Below the pieces are notes generated by a model, which saw only the letters and a list, made by a program, of their open reading frames with translations, was not told where the DNA came from and searched no databases. Shown here piece after piece: positions 1 to 7,838 of a DNA stretch of 64,000 nucleotides. Source of the DNA: Streptomyces sp. NBC_00344 (lineage in GTDB: Bacteria; Actinomycetota; Actinomycetes; Streptomycetales; Streptomycetaceae); NCBI RefSeq assembly GCF_036088315.1, contig NZ_CP107996.1:6437001-6501000 (forward strand), in the 5' to 3' direction. Numbering within the stretch: position 1 is the first letter of the stretch; each line of letters begins with the position of its first letter. Both the position numbers and the translations under genes were made by a program.

Positions 1-488
1 GACACCGGTCCATCGCCTACATCGCCGGCCCCTCCCAGCTGCAGCAGGTCCGGGACCGGCGCGCGGGCATGCTCATGGCGCTGGCCGAGGCGGGACTGCC
101 CGCCGAGGCGCTGCTGGAGATTCCCGCCGAGCGGCTGGATGTCGCGGCCGGGCGCGACGCGGCTTCCCGGCTGCTCGGTCTCGTACCCCGGCCCACCGCG
201 GTGTTCTGCGCCAACGACCTGCTCGCGCTGGGTGTTCTCCAAGTGGTGTACGCGGCAGGACTCGCGGTGCCGCAGGATCTGGCGATCGTCGGTTACGACG
301 ACATCGAGTTCGCGGCAGCGGCGGCGGTGCCGCTCACCTCGGTGCGCCAGCCGGCGGTCGCGATGGGGCGCCTGGCCGCGGATCTGCTGCTCGAGGAGGT
401 CGGACCCGATACGCAGGACCACCGGCATCAGCACGTGGTGCTCCAGCCGGAGCTTGTGGTCCGGGAGTCGAGTGGCTCCCGCCGCTGA
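1..488 (+). CDS. LacI-family transcriptional regulator, C-terminal part (5' end outside window)
   Basis: The reading frame is open from the first bases of the window, so the N-terminal helix-turn-helix lies upstream and is not seen. The visible 161 residues match the C-terminal half of the periplasmic-binding-protein-like sensor domain of LacI/GalR regulators: an AVFCANDLLALG segment, then VPQDLAIVGYDDIEFA and a VRQPAVAMGRLAADLLLE helix, all typical of the family. Such proteins repress sugar genes and release DNA when a sugar binds. Its effector cannot be told from this part. It lies in the same region as a GH12 cellulase with a CebR-box and a GH13 glucosidase, so a link to sugar uptake is plausible, but I cannot say it is CebR. 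Confidence 0.85.
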   Translation, partial: HRSIAYIAGPSQLQQVRDRRAGMLMALAEAGLPAEALLEIPAERLDVAAGRDAASRLLGLVPRPTAVFCANDLLALGVLQVVYAAGLAVPQDLAIVGYDDIEFAAAAAVPLTSVRQPAVAMGRLAADLLLEEVGPDTQDHRHQHVVLQPELVVRESSGSRR

Positions 489-570
489 CACGATCCAGCG
501 CTGACGTCCGCGGACGCCCGGCCAGGAGCGGCGGGACGTACCGGCCGGCCGTGTCGGGAACGATGGCGGG

Positions 571-1374
571 TCAGCCGGGACAGGAGCGGGTGGTGACGGT
601 GAACATCGCTCCGTCGGGGTCGCGCAGGACGGCCTCGCTCTTGTCCGGCGCGTAACGCTCATCCAGCGCGGCGCCACCGTGTGCGCGGGCGGCACGCACC
701 GTCGCAGCCACATCGGCGACGGGGAAGTGGACGTGCCAAGCGGGGCGGACGCGCGGATCGGGCGCTGAGCCGATGGCGCCGGAGCTCAGGCGTGCGAGGA
801 CACTCGAGTTGCTGTACAGCACGACCTCGTCCCCTTCGTAGTCCGGTACGCAGGACCCCGGCCGGCCGTTCGCCCAGTCGAGGACCTCCCCGTAGAAGAT
901 GGCGGCTTCGAGCGCGTCACGGGTGCGCAGGTGCAGCCAGGCGGGTGTTCTCCGGCGCCAGTCCGGCCAGTCGACAGGCAGCTTTCCCTCCCAGATCCCG
1001 AAAGTCGCACCGTCGCGGTCCGCGGCGATCGCGCCGCGTCCCACGGGGAAGGAGAGCGGGCCGATCGCGACGGTGCCACTGCGCTCACGGATCCGCGCAA
1101 CCGCGTGATCCGCGTCGTCGACCGCGAAGTAGGAGGTCCAGGCCACGGCGACCTGCAGGGACGGCGCCAGTGCCCCGATGCCGGCGACGGGCGCTCCGTC
1201 GACGACAGCCAGCGTGAAGTCGCCTCCCATCGGGGTCGGGCGGAACTGCCAGCCCAGTACGGCCCCGTAGAAATCCTGTGCGCTCCTCAGATCGCGTGCC
1301 ATCAGACTCACCCAGCAAGGGGCGCCGAGGACGTCGCTGCTCGATGTTTCACCTTTGACGGTGCCCAGTGTCAT
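571..1374 (-). CDS. Two-domain VOC (glyoxalase/bleomycin resistance) family protein
   Basis: A 267-residue protein made of two tandem VOC half-domains. The first starts near residue 18 (WVSLMARDLRSAQDFYGAVLGW) and ends at GATFGIWEG; the second starts around residue 134 (AWLHLRTRDALEAAIFYGEVLDW) and ends DPDGAMFTVT. The FY-x-x-VLGW and DPDGA motifs are typical of the superfamily, which includes glyoxalases, dioxygenases and antibiotic-binding proteins. The substrate cannot be inferred. The frame stays open much further upstream, but homology begins just after the ATG at 1374, so I chose that start. It is divergent from the GH12 gene. A second protein of the same architecture lies at 12131-12928. 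Confidence 0.85.
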   Translation of the reverse strand: MTLGTVKGETSSSDVLGAPCWVSLMARDLRSAQDFYGAVLGWQFRPTPMGGDFTLAVVDGAPVAGIGALAPSLQVAVAWTSYFAVDDADHAVARIRERSGTVAIGPLSFPVGRGAIAADRDGATFGIWEGKLPVDWPDWRRRTPAWLHLRTRDALEAAIFYGEVLDWANGRPGSCVPDYEGDEVVLYSNSSVLARLSSGAIGSAPDPRVRPAWHVHFPVADVAATVRAARAHGGAALDERYAPDKSEAVLRDPDGAMFTVTTRSCPG

Positions 1375-1823
1375 GTCCAGTCCAACGGGTTTCTGTCTCG
1401 CTCGAATGAGGCTCGGGGGACCGGGAGGGCCCCGCTCTGCCCAGGAGAAAGCCGGGCGCGGAGCGGACACCCTCCGTCTGTCTGCTGCGCCGCATCCACC
1501 ATATTCCAGACAAAGGTCATCGTCAGGTGGACGGGAGGCGTCTGCTTCGGTGTGCTGCCTCCTCCGTGAGCACCTGCCCCCGGCGCCCCCCCGGCACGCC
1601 ACCCGCTCTGCCGGGGCGTGCGGTCCGCCCGGACCGTCATGCGCGTAACCGTTGACTCCGTACATGCCAAGTGCCACCGTTCTGTACGCGGGCGGCCGCC
1701 CCATCGCGTGTACACCGTGAACCGGCCGCTTTCGTCCGGTGCGCCGCTCCGGACGCCATGGCTCCCGTTCGTGCCGGTTTTTCCCGCCAGGTAATGGGAG
1801 CGCTCCCAACAAAGGATGTTCGG
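1375..1823. other. Divergent intergenic region between VOC gene and GH12 cellulase
   Basis: About 450 bases with no convincing gene. Small open frames on both strands have the biased composition of shadow frames and no recognisable domain. The right end carries the CebR-box and ribosome binding site of the cellulase. Nothing else stands out. Confidence 0.6.
1795..1808. promoter_or_regulatory. CebR-box operator upstream of GH12 cellulase
   Basis: A perfect 14-base palindrome, TGGGAGCGCTCCCA, lies 15 bases before the cellulase start codon and just upstream of its AAAGGA ribosome binding site. It is identical to the established operator of CebR, the LacI-family repressor of cellobiose/cellulose genes in Streptomyces. 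By that knowledge, bound CebR would block transcription until cello-oligosaccharides release it. Confidence 0.85.
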
Positions 1824-2636
1824 ATGCCCCCCACTCCTACTCCCGCCCCCACTTCGCTGAGGCGCCTCACCGCCCGGTCCCGCGCGGCCCGGGCGGTGTT
1901 AGGCGCCGTCGCCGCTGGGGCTGCCGTCTTCACGGCTGCCGCACCCGCAGCGGTGGCTGCCCCCGCGGCCACCGAACTGTGCGGTACCTACGATTCGACG
2001 TCCGTCGACGGCGGCCGGTACATCGTCCAGAACAACGCCTGGGGCGCGTCGACCCCGCAGTGCATCTCGGTCGACGGCACCTCCTTCGAGGTCACCAGGG
2101 CCGAGCACAACAACCCCACCAACGGGGCTCCGGCCGGCTATCCGTCCATCTACGCCGGCTGCCACTACGGGAACTGCACCACGGGAAGCGGTCTGCCGCT
2201 GAGGGTGGATGCGATGAACAAGGTGACCAGCAACTGGTCGACCACCTCTCCGGCGGCCGGGGTGTACGACGTGGCGTACGACATCTGGTTCGACCCGACT
2301 CCTTCCGCCGCAGGGCAGAATGCCGGCGAGTTGATGATCTGGCAGAAGTACCGGGGACCGGTCCAGCCGATCGGTTCCCGGGTCGCCACGACGACCATCG
2401 GGGGAGTCTCCTACGATGTGTGGACCGGGAACATCGGCTGGAATGTGATCAGTTACGTCCGCACCACTCCGGCCGACTCGGTAACAGGTCTGGACGTCCG
2501 TGCCTTCGCGGACGACGCGGCGAACCGGGGATCGATCCAGCGCAGCTGGTTTCTCAACAGCGTGCAGGCCGGCTTCGAGCCCTGGCAGGGCGGGGTGGGG
2601 CTGCGCACCGGCTCGTTCTCGGTCGAGGTGAGCTGA
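1824..2636 (+). CDS. Secreted GH12 endo-beta-1,4-glucanase (cellulase)
   Basis: A 270-residue protein with an Arg-rich N-terminus, an Ala-rich hydrophobic stretch and a likely cleavage site near AVAAPA, so it should be exported. The mature part (ELCGTYDSTSVDGGRYIVQNNAWG) is typical of GH12, which hydrolyses internal beta-1,4-glucan bonds. The two catalytic glutamates fit Glu169 in GELMIW (nucleophile) and Glu252 in GFEPWQGG (acid/base). I see no separate cellulose-binding module, and the length suits a bare catalytic domain. The ATG at 1824 follows AAAGGA, after a perfect CebR-box. Codon 26 (1899-1901), inside the signal peptide, is the rare Leu codon TTA, suggesting dependence on the bldA tRNA. 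Confidence 0.92.
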   Translation: MPPTPTPAPTSLRRLTARSRAARAVLGAVAAGAAVFTAAAPAAVAAPAATELCGTYDSTSVDGGRYIVQNNAWGASTPQCISVDGTSFEVTRAEHNNPTNGAPAGYPSIYAGCHYGNCTTGSGLPLRVDAMNKVTSNWSTTSPAAGVYDVAYDIWFDPTPSAAGQNAGELMIWQKYRGPVQPIGSRVATTTIGGVSYDVWTGNIGWNVISYVRTTPADSVTGLDVRAFADDAANRGSIQRSWFLNSVQAGFEPWQGGVGLRTGSFSVEVS

Positions 2637-2766
2637 CGCTCGCTTCCGAGCCGCCTCTCGCACGTGGTGGGCCCGCCTCCGCTCCGGTCCGGCTCACTGT
2701 GCCGAACCTGGGCGGAGCGTGACCGCGTGCGCGGACGGAAAGGGTGAGTCTTCGGGCCGGGCCGGG

Positions 2767-3072
2767 CTAGGCCGAGCCGGTGCGTCCGCCGCCCGGTGAG
2801 GACAGGGCGTCCTCGATCTCTCCCTCGCGTATCGCCTCGATCACAGCCTGATGCAGCGACCGGCTCTCCTCCCGGGAGGGACAGGGCACCGGGCTGCCCA
2901 CCAGGGTGAACCAGTCAAGAGCGCCGCTGTACTGGACCGCGATCTCCGCCAGTCCGTCGATCCAGGTCGTGTGCACCGTCAAGTCCCCGCTGAGTGCACC
3001 GACTTCCACGGTTCTGATGCCGCCTGCTCCCGTGAGGACTCCAGTCGTTGTCCACGACGCCCAGCTCGTCAT
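2767..3072 (-). CDS. Small hypothetical protein
   Basis: A 101-residue protein of no family I recognise. It starts MTSWASWTTTGVLTGAGG, has a central WIDGLAEIAVQYSGALDWFTLVG stretch and an acidic helix near the C-terminus (HQAVIEAIREGEIEDALSS). No signal peptide or membrane segment is seen. The frame is open further upstream, but the ATG at 3072 follows a good GGGAGG site and the residues before it look like read-through of an upstream region. It stands alone between the cellulase and the phospholipase D-like gene. Confidence 0.6.
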   Translation of the reverse strand: MTSWASWTTTGVLTGAGGIRTVEVGALSGDLTVHTTWIDGLAEIAVQYSGALDWFTLVGSPVPCPSREESRSLHQAVIEAIREGEIEDALSSPGGGRTGSA

Positions 3073-3326
3073 TGGAACCTCCCACACGGTCGAGCATCCC
3101 GCGCGCAGGTCACGGGTCGGCCCACCTCCACCTCTTCTCCAGTGTGCCACCCGTGCCCCGCGTGCGCCTCCGGGATTCGGACGGACATGCGAATGCCCGG
3201 AACCAAGGGGGTAGCGGGCGTCGACCCGGCACGGCCGGAGAGCCGGCCGTGCCGGACGCCACGGTCCATCGACGGCGGCCGGCAGCGACCAGAGGTGACA
3301 GAGCCGGAGGGCCAGAGGCGACAGTG

Positions 3327-4547
3327 TCAGAGGAACCGGCGGATCGGCACAACGGCGGCTTCCCTGACACGCTGGGTGAGCGAGCGGCGCTTCCACCGGT
3401 GTGCGCTGATGAGTTCGCTGTTCGTGAGATCCTCGTCGAAGTGCCTGTCCAGCGTTGCGGTGAACGCCGGATCCAGCACGGCGAGCATGATCTCTTCATC
3501 GTGGGCGAGGGACCGGCGGTTGAAGTTGGTCGAACCGATCAGCGCGGCGGTCCGGTCGACGGTGATGACCTTGGCGTGCAGCATCGTCGGCTGATACTGG
3601 TAGATCTTCACCCCGCACGCGGTGAGGTCCTCATAGAAGCGCTGTCCGGCCAGTTGACAGACCCGTTTGTCGGTGTGCGGTCCCGGCAGGACGATCTCGA
3701 TCCGCACTCCACGACGGGCGGCGGCGCACAGCAGCTCGATGAAGTAGGCATCGGGTGCGAAGTAGGCAGTGGCGAGCCGGATGCGCTCCTCGGCCGACTC
3801 GATCATGACGCGGAGCAGGGTCTGCATGTCCTGCCAGCCGAAACTGGCCGACCCGCGGACCACCTGCACCACAGCCTCGCCGTGCGGCTGGTGGCCGGTG
3901 AACCTGTCATGCTCATCGAAGAGTTCCTGATGGCACTCGGCCCAGTTCTGCGCGAACGCGGCGGCGATGCCGTCCACGGCAGGGCCGCGCACCTGGACGT
4001 GGGTGTCGCGCCACTCGTTCTCGTTACGGGCGTCGCCACACCATTCCTGGGCGATACCGACCCCGCCGGTGAACGCGGTGTCCTCGTCGATGACGAGAAC
4101 CTTCCGGTGGCAGCGGTGGTTCTGCTTGAGCGGTGACAGATACAGCGGCCTGCGGAACCACGCGACCTGGACACCGGCCTCCTCCATCGTCCGCAGCTGG
4201 TCCTTCTCGATGAGCCGGCTGCCGAAACCGTCCAGCAGCAGCCTCACCCGCACCCCGCTGCCGGCCCGCTCGGCCAGCGCTTGGGCGAACTCGCGCGCGA
4301 TATCGCCCGTCCAGTAGACGAAGGTCATCATGTCCACGGTGTGCCGGGCGGACCGGATTCCGTCCAGCATGGCGGCGAAGATCTCGTCACCGTTGCGCAG
4401 CGGGATCAGCTGGTTCCCCTCGGTCGCTGCGATCCCGATCAGCCGCTCCAGGCGCCGGCGTATTCGCTGAGCGCGTTCGTCGAGGGGCGTGACCCGTCTC
4501 GCGGCGGGATCCGGATCCAGTCCGGGGGCTTCCTGGGTGCTTGTCAT
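3327..4547 (-). CDS. Phospholipase D / cardiolipin synthase-like protein
   Basis: A 406-residue protein with the two HKD motifs of the phospholipase D superfamily: HRKVLVID near the middle and HAKVITVD in the C-terminal half, the latter followed by GSTNFNRRS. The spacing of two catalytic domains in one chain and the TGGVGIAQEW segment suit bacterial cardiolipin synthase-type phosphatidyltransferases, which act at the membrane on phosphatidylglycerol. There is no N-terminal membrane helix like that of classical ClsA, so a ClsB-like or soluble transphosphatidylase role is possible. The ATG at 4547 starts the recognisable protein; the open frame before it is arginine/proline-rich and probably not coding. 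Confidence 0.85.
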   Translation of the reverse strand: MTSTQEAPGLDPDPAARRVTPLDERAQRIRRRLERLIGIAATEGNQLIPLRNGDEIFAAMLDGIRSARHTVDMMTFVYWTGDIAREFAQALAERAGSGVRVRLLLDGFGSRLIEKDQLRTMEEAGVQVAWFRRPLYLSPLKQNHRCHRKVLVIDEDTAFTGGVGIAQEWCGDARNENEWRDTHVQVRGPAVDGIAAAFAQNWAECHQELFDEHDRFTGHQPHGEAVVQVVRGSASFGWQDMQTLLRVMIESAEERIRLATAYFAPDAYFIELLCAAARRGVRIEIVLPGPHTDKRVCQLAGQRFYEDLTACGVKIYQYQPTMLHAKVITVDRTAALIGSTNFNRRSLAHDEEIMLAVLDPAFTATLDRHFDEDLTNSELISAHRWKRRSLTQRVREAAVVPIRRFL

Positions 4548-4623
4548 GGCCTTGCTTTCGCTGGAAAAAGTAGGAGGGGCGGAGCAGGGTGGTGGAGCGG
4601 GGCACAGCCCATGCCCGGCGGTC

Positions 4624-5175
4624 TCACACCGGCCTGCTCCCGGGGTGCGCGTCAATGACGTCGGCGATGGTGTGGCCACCTTCCCACCAGTCGGTCCCGC
4701 CGCCGGCGGCGCAGCTCTTTCCCGCGGTCTCCACGGCGGCCGCGGCCGCCGTGCGGATCCGGTGCCAGAGCAGTGTGTCGTCAGGATGCCCACTCTCCGC
4801 GCGGGCGATGAGCACCGCCCGCTGCACCTCCCCGGCGCCGCGGACCCGGGGCGCGTCGCACAGCGCGGCGTAGGGGGTGCGGCGCAACGTCGCGGACAGG
4901 CCCTTCTCGCCCGCTGCCGCCAGCGGCACCCGGGCCGCGTCCTGAGGGGAGTCCACGCGCAGCAGGACCGTCTGGGCATGGATCGCCGCAGCCAGCATCA
5001 CCACCACCAGCGGACGGTCGGTACCGGTGAGGGTGACACCGTCCTCCTCGCTGAAGAGTCCGTCCTGCTTGCGCCGGCCTGCCAGGATCCGCACCAGGAG
5101 CCCGGCCCACTCCACGCACTGCTCCCAGACCGTCTCCGGAGTCCGCTCCGGCTCTGCCGCGTCGTCGAGTGTCAT
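4624..5175 (-). CDS. Hypothetical protein
   Basis: A 183-residue protein I do not recognise. It is mainly helical in appearance, with RPLVVVMLAAAIHAQTVLLRV in the middle and an Ala-rich C-terminal half. The hydrophobic stretch is too short and interrupted to call a membrane span. The ATG at 5175 is chosen because the upstream extension is low-information sequence; a TACGGT hexamer lies 7 bases before it and could be the -10 of a leaderless transcript. It lies between, and on the same strand as, the GH13 glucosidase and the phospholipase D-like gene, with about 100 bases or less on each side. Confidence 0.6.
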   Translation of the reverse strand: MTLDDAAEPERTPETVWEQCVEWAGLLVRILAGRRKQDGLFSEEDGVTLTGTDRPLVVVMLAAAIHAQTVLLRVDSPQDAARVPLAAAGEKGLSATLRRTPYAALCDAPRVRGAGEVQRAVLIARAESGHPDDTLLWHRIRTAAAAAVETAGKSCAAGGGTDWWEGGHTIADVIDAHPGSRPV

Positions 5176-5271
5176 GGACGGAACCGTATCGCCCCTCAAG
5201 GGTGACCCGGTCCGGATCCCGTGGGGCACGCGGCCTCCGCCCGCGTCAGCCATCGAGGGGGCAGACCCGTG

Positions 5272-6867
5272 TCAGGCCTCGAGGCGGTAGACACCGTAGG
5301 AGAAGCCGCCGGCCCGGACGGTGACTCCGTCGAAACGGGTTCCCGAGACCTCCAGCGCCTCGAACCTGCCGGACAACGATGCGGGCACCGCACACTGCGC
5401 GCCGTCGCGCCGGGGGTTGACGACGATGAGGATGCGTCCCCCGCGCAGATACACAAAGGGGTATCCGCTGTGCAGGATGTCCACCGACCCCGCTGGGCGG
5501 AGTTCCGGATTCGCCTTGCGCAACGCGATCAGCCGCCGGACCAGGTTGAGCAGTGAGCCTTCGTCGGCGAGCTGCGCGGAGACCGTCGGTCGGTCCGGGT
5601 CGGGGTCGAGCGGCAGATAGAAGCGGTTGGCCGATGCCGTGGAGAAACCGGCGCCGGCTGTCGTGTCCCACTGCATCGGCGTGCGAGAGCCCGCCCTGTT
5701 GTAGTGCGGGCCCAGCACACTGCCCTCGGTGTCCGGCAGACCGCTGACGTAGCGCATGCCGATCTCGTCCCCGTAGTAGATGGCGGGGAGGGTGGGCCAG
5801 GTGAGCTGGAAGGCGAAGGCCGCGGGAAGCTGCTCCGGCGTACGGGGTCCGCAGTTGAGCCGCGAGAAGTCGTGGTTGGAGGTGGGCAGGGCGATGAACC
5901 CTGTGCTGCCGACGGCGGTGGCGGCTTCCTGCCAGGCCTCGGCGAACGGGCCGGGGGAGCCGGCTCCGCCGGCGTCGAAGAAGCAGTCGACCGGGTCCCA
6001 GTGGTCGCTGTCCGTGCCCTGGCGGTTGTTCCACAGGGAGCGCAATGGGCGGCCATCGGTGGGGCCGCCGAACTGCAGGAAGAAGTCGGCATGGAAGCCT
6101 GCGGGCACCGAGACCGCGGGGTCGCCCCACTCCGAGAGGAGAACGGCACCGGGGTGCGCCGCCCCGAGCCAGTGGCGGATCTCCGTCCAGATCCCGGCGG
6201 TCTCCTGGTGTCCCGGGTCGTCCTTGACCAGGGAGGCGGCCATGTCGACGCGGAAGCCGGAGAGGCCGAGACCGAGCCAGTGATCCATGATGTCCCGGAG
6301 CGCCGCCCGGTTGGCGCGCGGCCCTTCGGAGTCGACTCCCTGGCGCCAGGGTTCGGAGGGATCCATTCGGGCGTAGCCGAAGTTGAGCGCGGGCTGGGAT
6401 TCGAAGAAGTTGGGCAGATAGGCGCCGGGGCGGGACCCGGGGGAGGCCACGAACCCCTCGGGGCAGCCATCGGACGTCCAGATGTAGCGGTGGTCGCCGG
6501 GGTCGTCGGCCGCGGCGGTGAACCAGGGATGCGCGTCGGAGGTGTGCCCGGCGACAAGGTCGAGCAGCACCCTGATGCCCCGCCGTCCGGCTTCCTCCAC
6601 AAGCCGCACGAGGTCGCCTTCGGTGCCGTAGCGGGGAGCGACCGTGAGGTAGTCCGATACGTCGTATCCGGCATCGCGGAACGGTGAGGCGAAACAGGGA
6701 TTGATCCAGACGGTGTTCACACCGAGCCGTTCGAGATGATCGAGACGACCGGTGATGCCGTTGAAATCACCGATGCCGTCGCCGTCGGAGTCGGCGAACG
6801 ACTGGGGGTAGATCTGATAGAAGACGGCGTCGGCAAGCCAGTCGGGGGCGGGAAGAAACGAAGTCAT
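5272..6867 (-). CDS. GH13 alpha-glucosidase / alpha-amylase family protein
   Basis: A 531-residue cytoplasmic-looking enzyme of glycoside hydrolase family 13. It starts with WLADAVFYQIYPQSFADSDGDGIGD, the hallmark of the oligo-1,6-glucosidase/trehalose synthase branch. The catalytic residues are visible: Asp208 in GFRVDMA (nucleophile), Glu246 in SEWGD (acid/base) and Asp333 in NHD (transition-state stabiliser). The C-terminal 90 residues form the usual beta domain. The sub-family fits an exo-acting alpha-glucosidase on short maltooligosaccharides, isomaltose or similar; the exact bond is not certain. There is no signal peptide, so its substrate would be taken up first. Confidence 0.9.
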   Translation of the reverse strand: MTSFLPAPDWLADAVFYQIYPQSFADSDGDGIGDFNGITGRLDHLERLGVNTVWINPCFASPFRDAGYDVSDYLTVAPRYGTEGDLVRLVEEAGRRGIRVLLDLVAGHTSDAHPWFTAAADDPGDHRYIWTSDGCPEGFVASPGSRPGAYLPNFFESQPALNFGYARMDPSEPWRQGVDSEGPRANRAALRDIMDHWLGLGLSGFRVDMAASLVKDDPGHQETAGIWTEIRHWLGAAHPGAVLLSEWGDPAVSVPAGFHADFFLQFGGPTDGRPLRSLWNNRQGTDSDHWDPVDCFFDAGGAGSPGPFAEAWQEAATAVGSTGFIALPTSNHDFSRLNCGPRTPEQLPAAFAFQLTWPTLPAIYYGDEIGMRYVSGLPDTEGSVLGPHYNRAGSRTPMQWDTTAGAGFSTASANRFYLPLDPDPDRPTVSAQLADEGSLLNLVRRLIALRKANPELRPAGSVDILHSGYPFVYLRGGRILIVVNPRRDGAQCAVPASLSGRFEALEVSGTRFDGVTVRAGGFSYGVYRLEA

Positions 6868-7128
6868 GGACGCGACGGCCTTTCCCTCGGTGGCGGATCA
6901 GTACCGGAGGCGGGGCGCGACGGTGCCCGGGAACCGCCCGCCTTCCCTTCACTTGCCTGTATCCCCCGGTTGCCGGGCGCCACGCGTCGGCGGATACGCG
7001 GTGTCCGCCGTCGTAGCAGGACCCAGCGCACGGCCGGCGGCCGGCGGGGAACATCATGGGGGTTCGGGTGAGCTTGTGGGAGTTGCGCCCGACCGGGGGG
7101 TGAGTCGGGGAATCGATGCCGGGGATGT

Positions 7129-7134
7129 CAGGAT
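7129..7134 (+). promoter_or_regulatory. Possible -10 element of a leaderless cyclophilin transcript
   Basis: CAGGAT sits exactly six bases before the ATG at 7141. This spacing is typical of leaderless mRNAs in actinomycetes, where transcription starts at the start codon. The hexamer is one base away from TAGGAT, and GGA within the spacer could alternatively act as a weak ribosome binding site. Confidence 0.35.
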
Positions 7135-7140
7135 GGAACC

Positions 7141-7638
7141 ATGACGATCAAGGCGTACTTCGACATCACCATCAACGACGAGCCCGCCGGGCGGATCACC
7201 TTCAACCTGTTCGACGAGAGCGTTCCCAAGACGGCGGAGAACTTCCGGGCGCTGGCCACGGGCGAGAAGGGCTTCGGCTACGCCGGCTCCGGTTTCCACC
7301 GGGTCATCCCGGAGTTCATGCTGCAGGGCGGCGACTTCACCAGGGGCGACGGCACCGGCGGCAAGAGCATCTACGGCGAGAAGTTCGCCGATGAGAACTT
7401 CACCCTCAAGCACGACAGGCCGGGCCTGCTCTCGATGGCGAACGCCGGTCCGAACAGCAACGGCTCGCAGTTCTTCATCACCACCGTGGTGACGCCGTGG
7501 CTCGACGGCAAGCACGTGGTGTTCGGCGAGGTCGCCGACAGCGCCAGCATGGACCTGGTCAAGAAGATCGAGGGCTACGGCTCGCCCCAGGGCCGCACCA
7601 AGGCCAAGGTCGTCATCTCCGACTCCGGCGTCCTCTGA
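7141..7638 (+). CDS. Peptidyl-prolyl cis-trans isomerase, cyclophilin type
   Basis: A 165-residue single-domain cyclophilin that catalyses cis-trans isomerisation of Xaa-Pro bonds. The diagnostic motifs are in place: [20 protein letters not shown] with the catalytic Arg, FMLQGGDFT, and [14 protein letters not shown]. There is no signal peptide, so it is cytoplasmic. Length and sequence closely resemble the 165-residue ScCypA-type cyclophilin known from Streptomyces, so it is probably a core gene. A strong hairpin follows 48 bases after the stop codon, and the next gene has its own ribosome binding site, so it appears monocistronic. Confidence 0.96.
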   Translation: MTIKAYFDITINDEPAGRITFNLFDESVPKTAENFRALATGEKGFGYAGSGFHRVIPEFMLQGGDFTRGDGTGGKSIYGEKFADENFTLKHDRPGLLSMANAGPNSNGSQFFITTVVTPWLDGKHVVFGEVADSASMDLVKKIEGYGSPQGRTKAKVVISDSGVL

Positions 7639-7685
7639 GGCACCGCGGGATTCGCATGCGCTGAACCGCGTGCCGGATTCAGGTT

Positions 7686-7717
7686 GCCCGGTGGGCGGGC
7701 CGCTGCGCCCACCGGGC
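7686..7717 (+). terminator. Hairpin terminator after cyclophilin gene
   Basis: A perfect 12-base stem (GCCCGGTGGGCG pairing with CGCCCACCGGGC) with an 8-base loop lies downstream of the cyclophilin stop. No run of T follows, which is common for Streptomyces terminators. Confidence 0.65.
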
Positions 7718-7838
7718 CCCTCCGGGTCCACCCCTCCCGGGGCTCGCGTCCCTTGCTTCCCGGCACGTGCGGTCGTGCGCGGCCCGCTGGGCACCGGCAG
7801 CGAGGACGGGTTCCGGGCCGAGCGAGGAGGCGCGTCAC

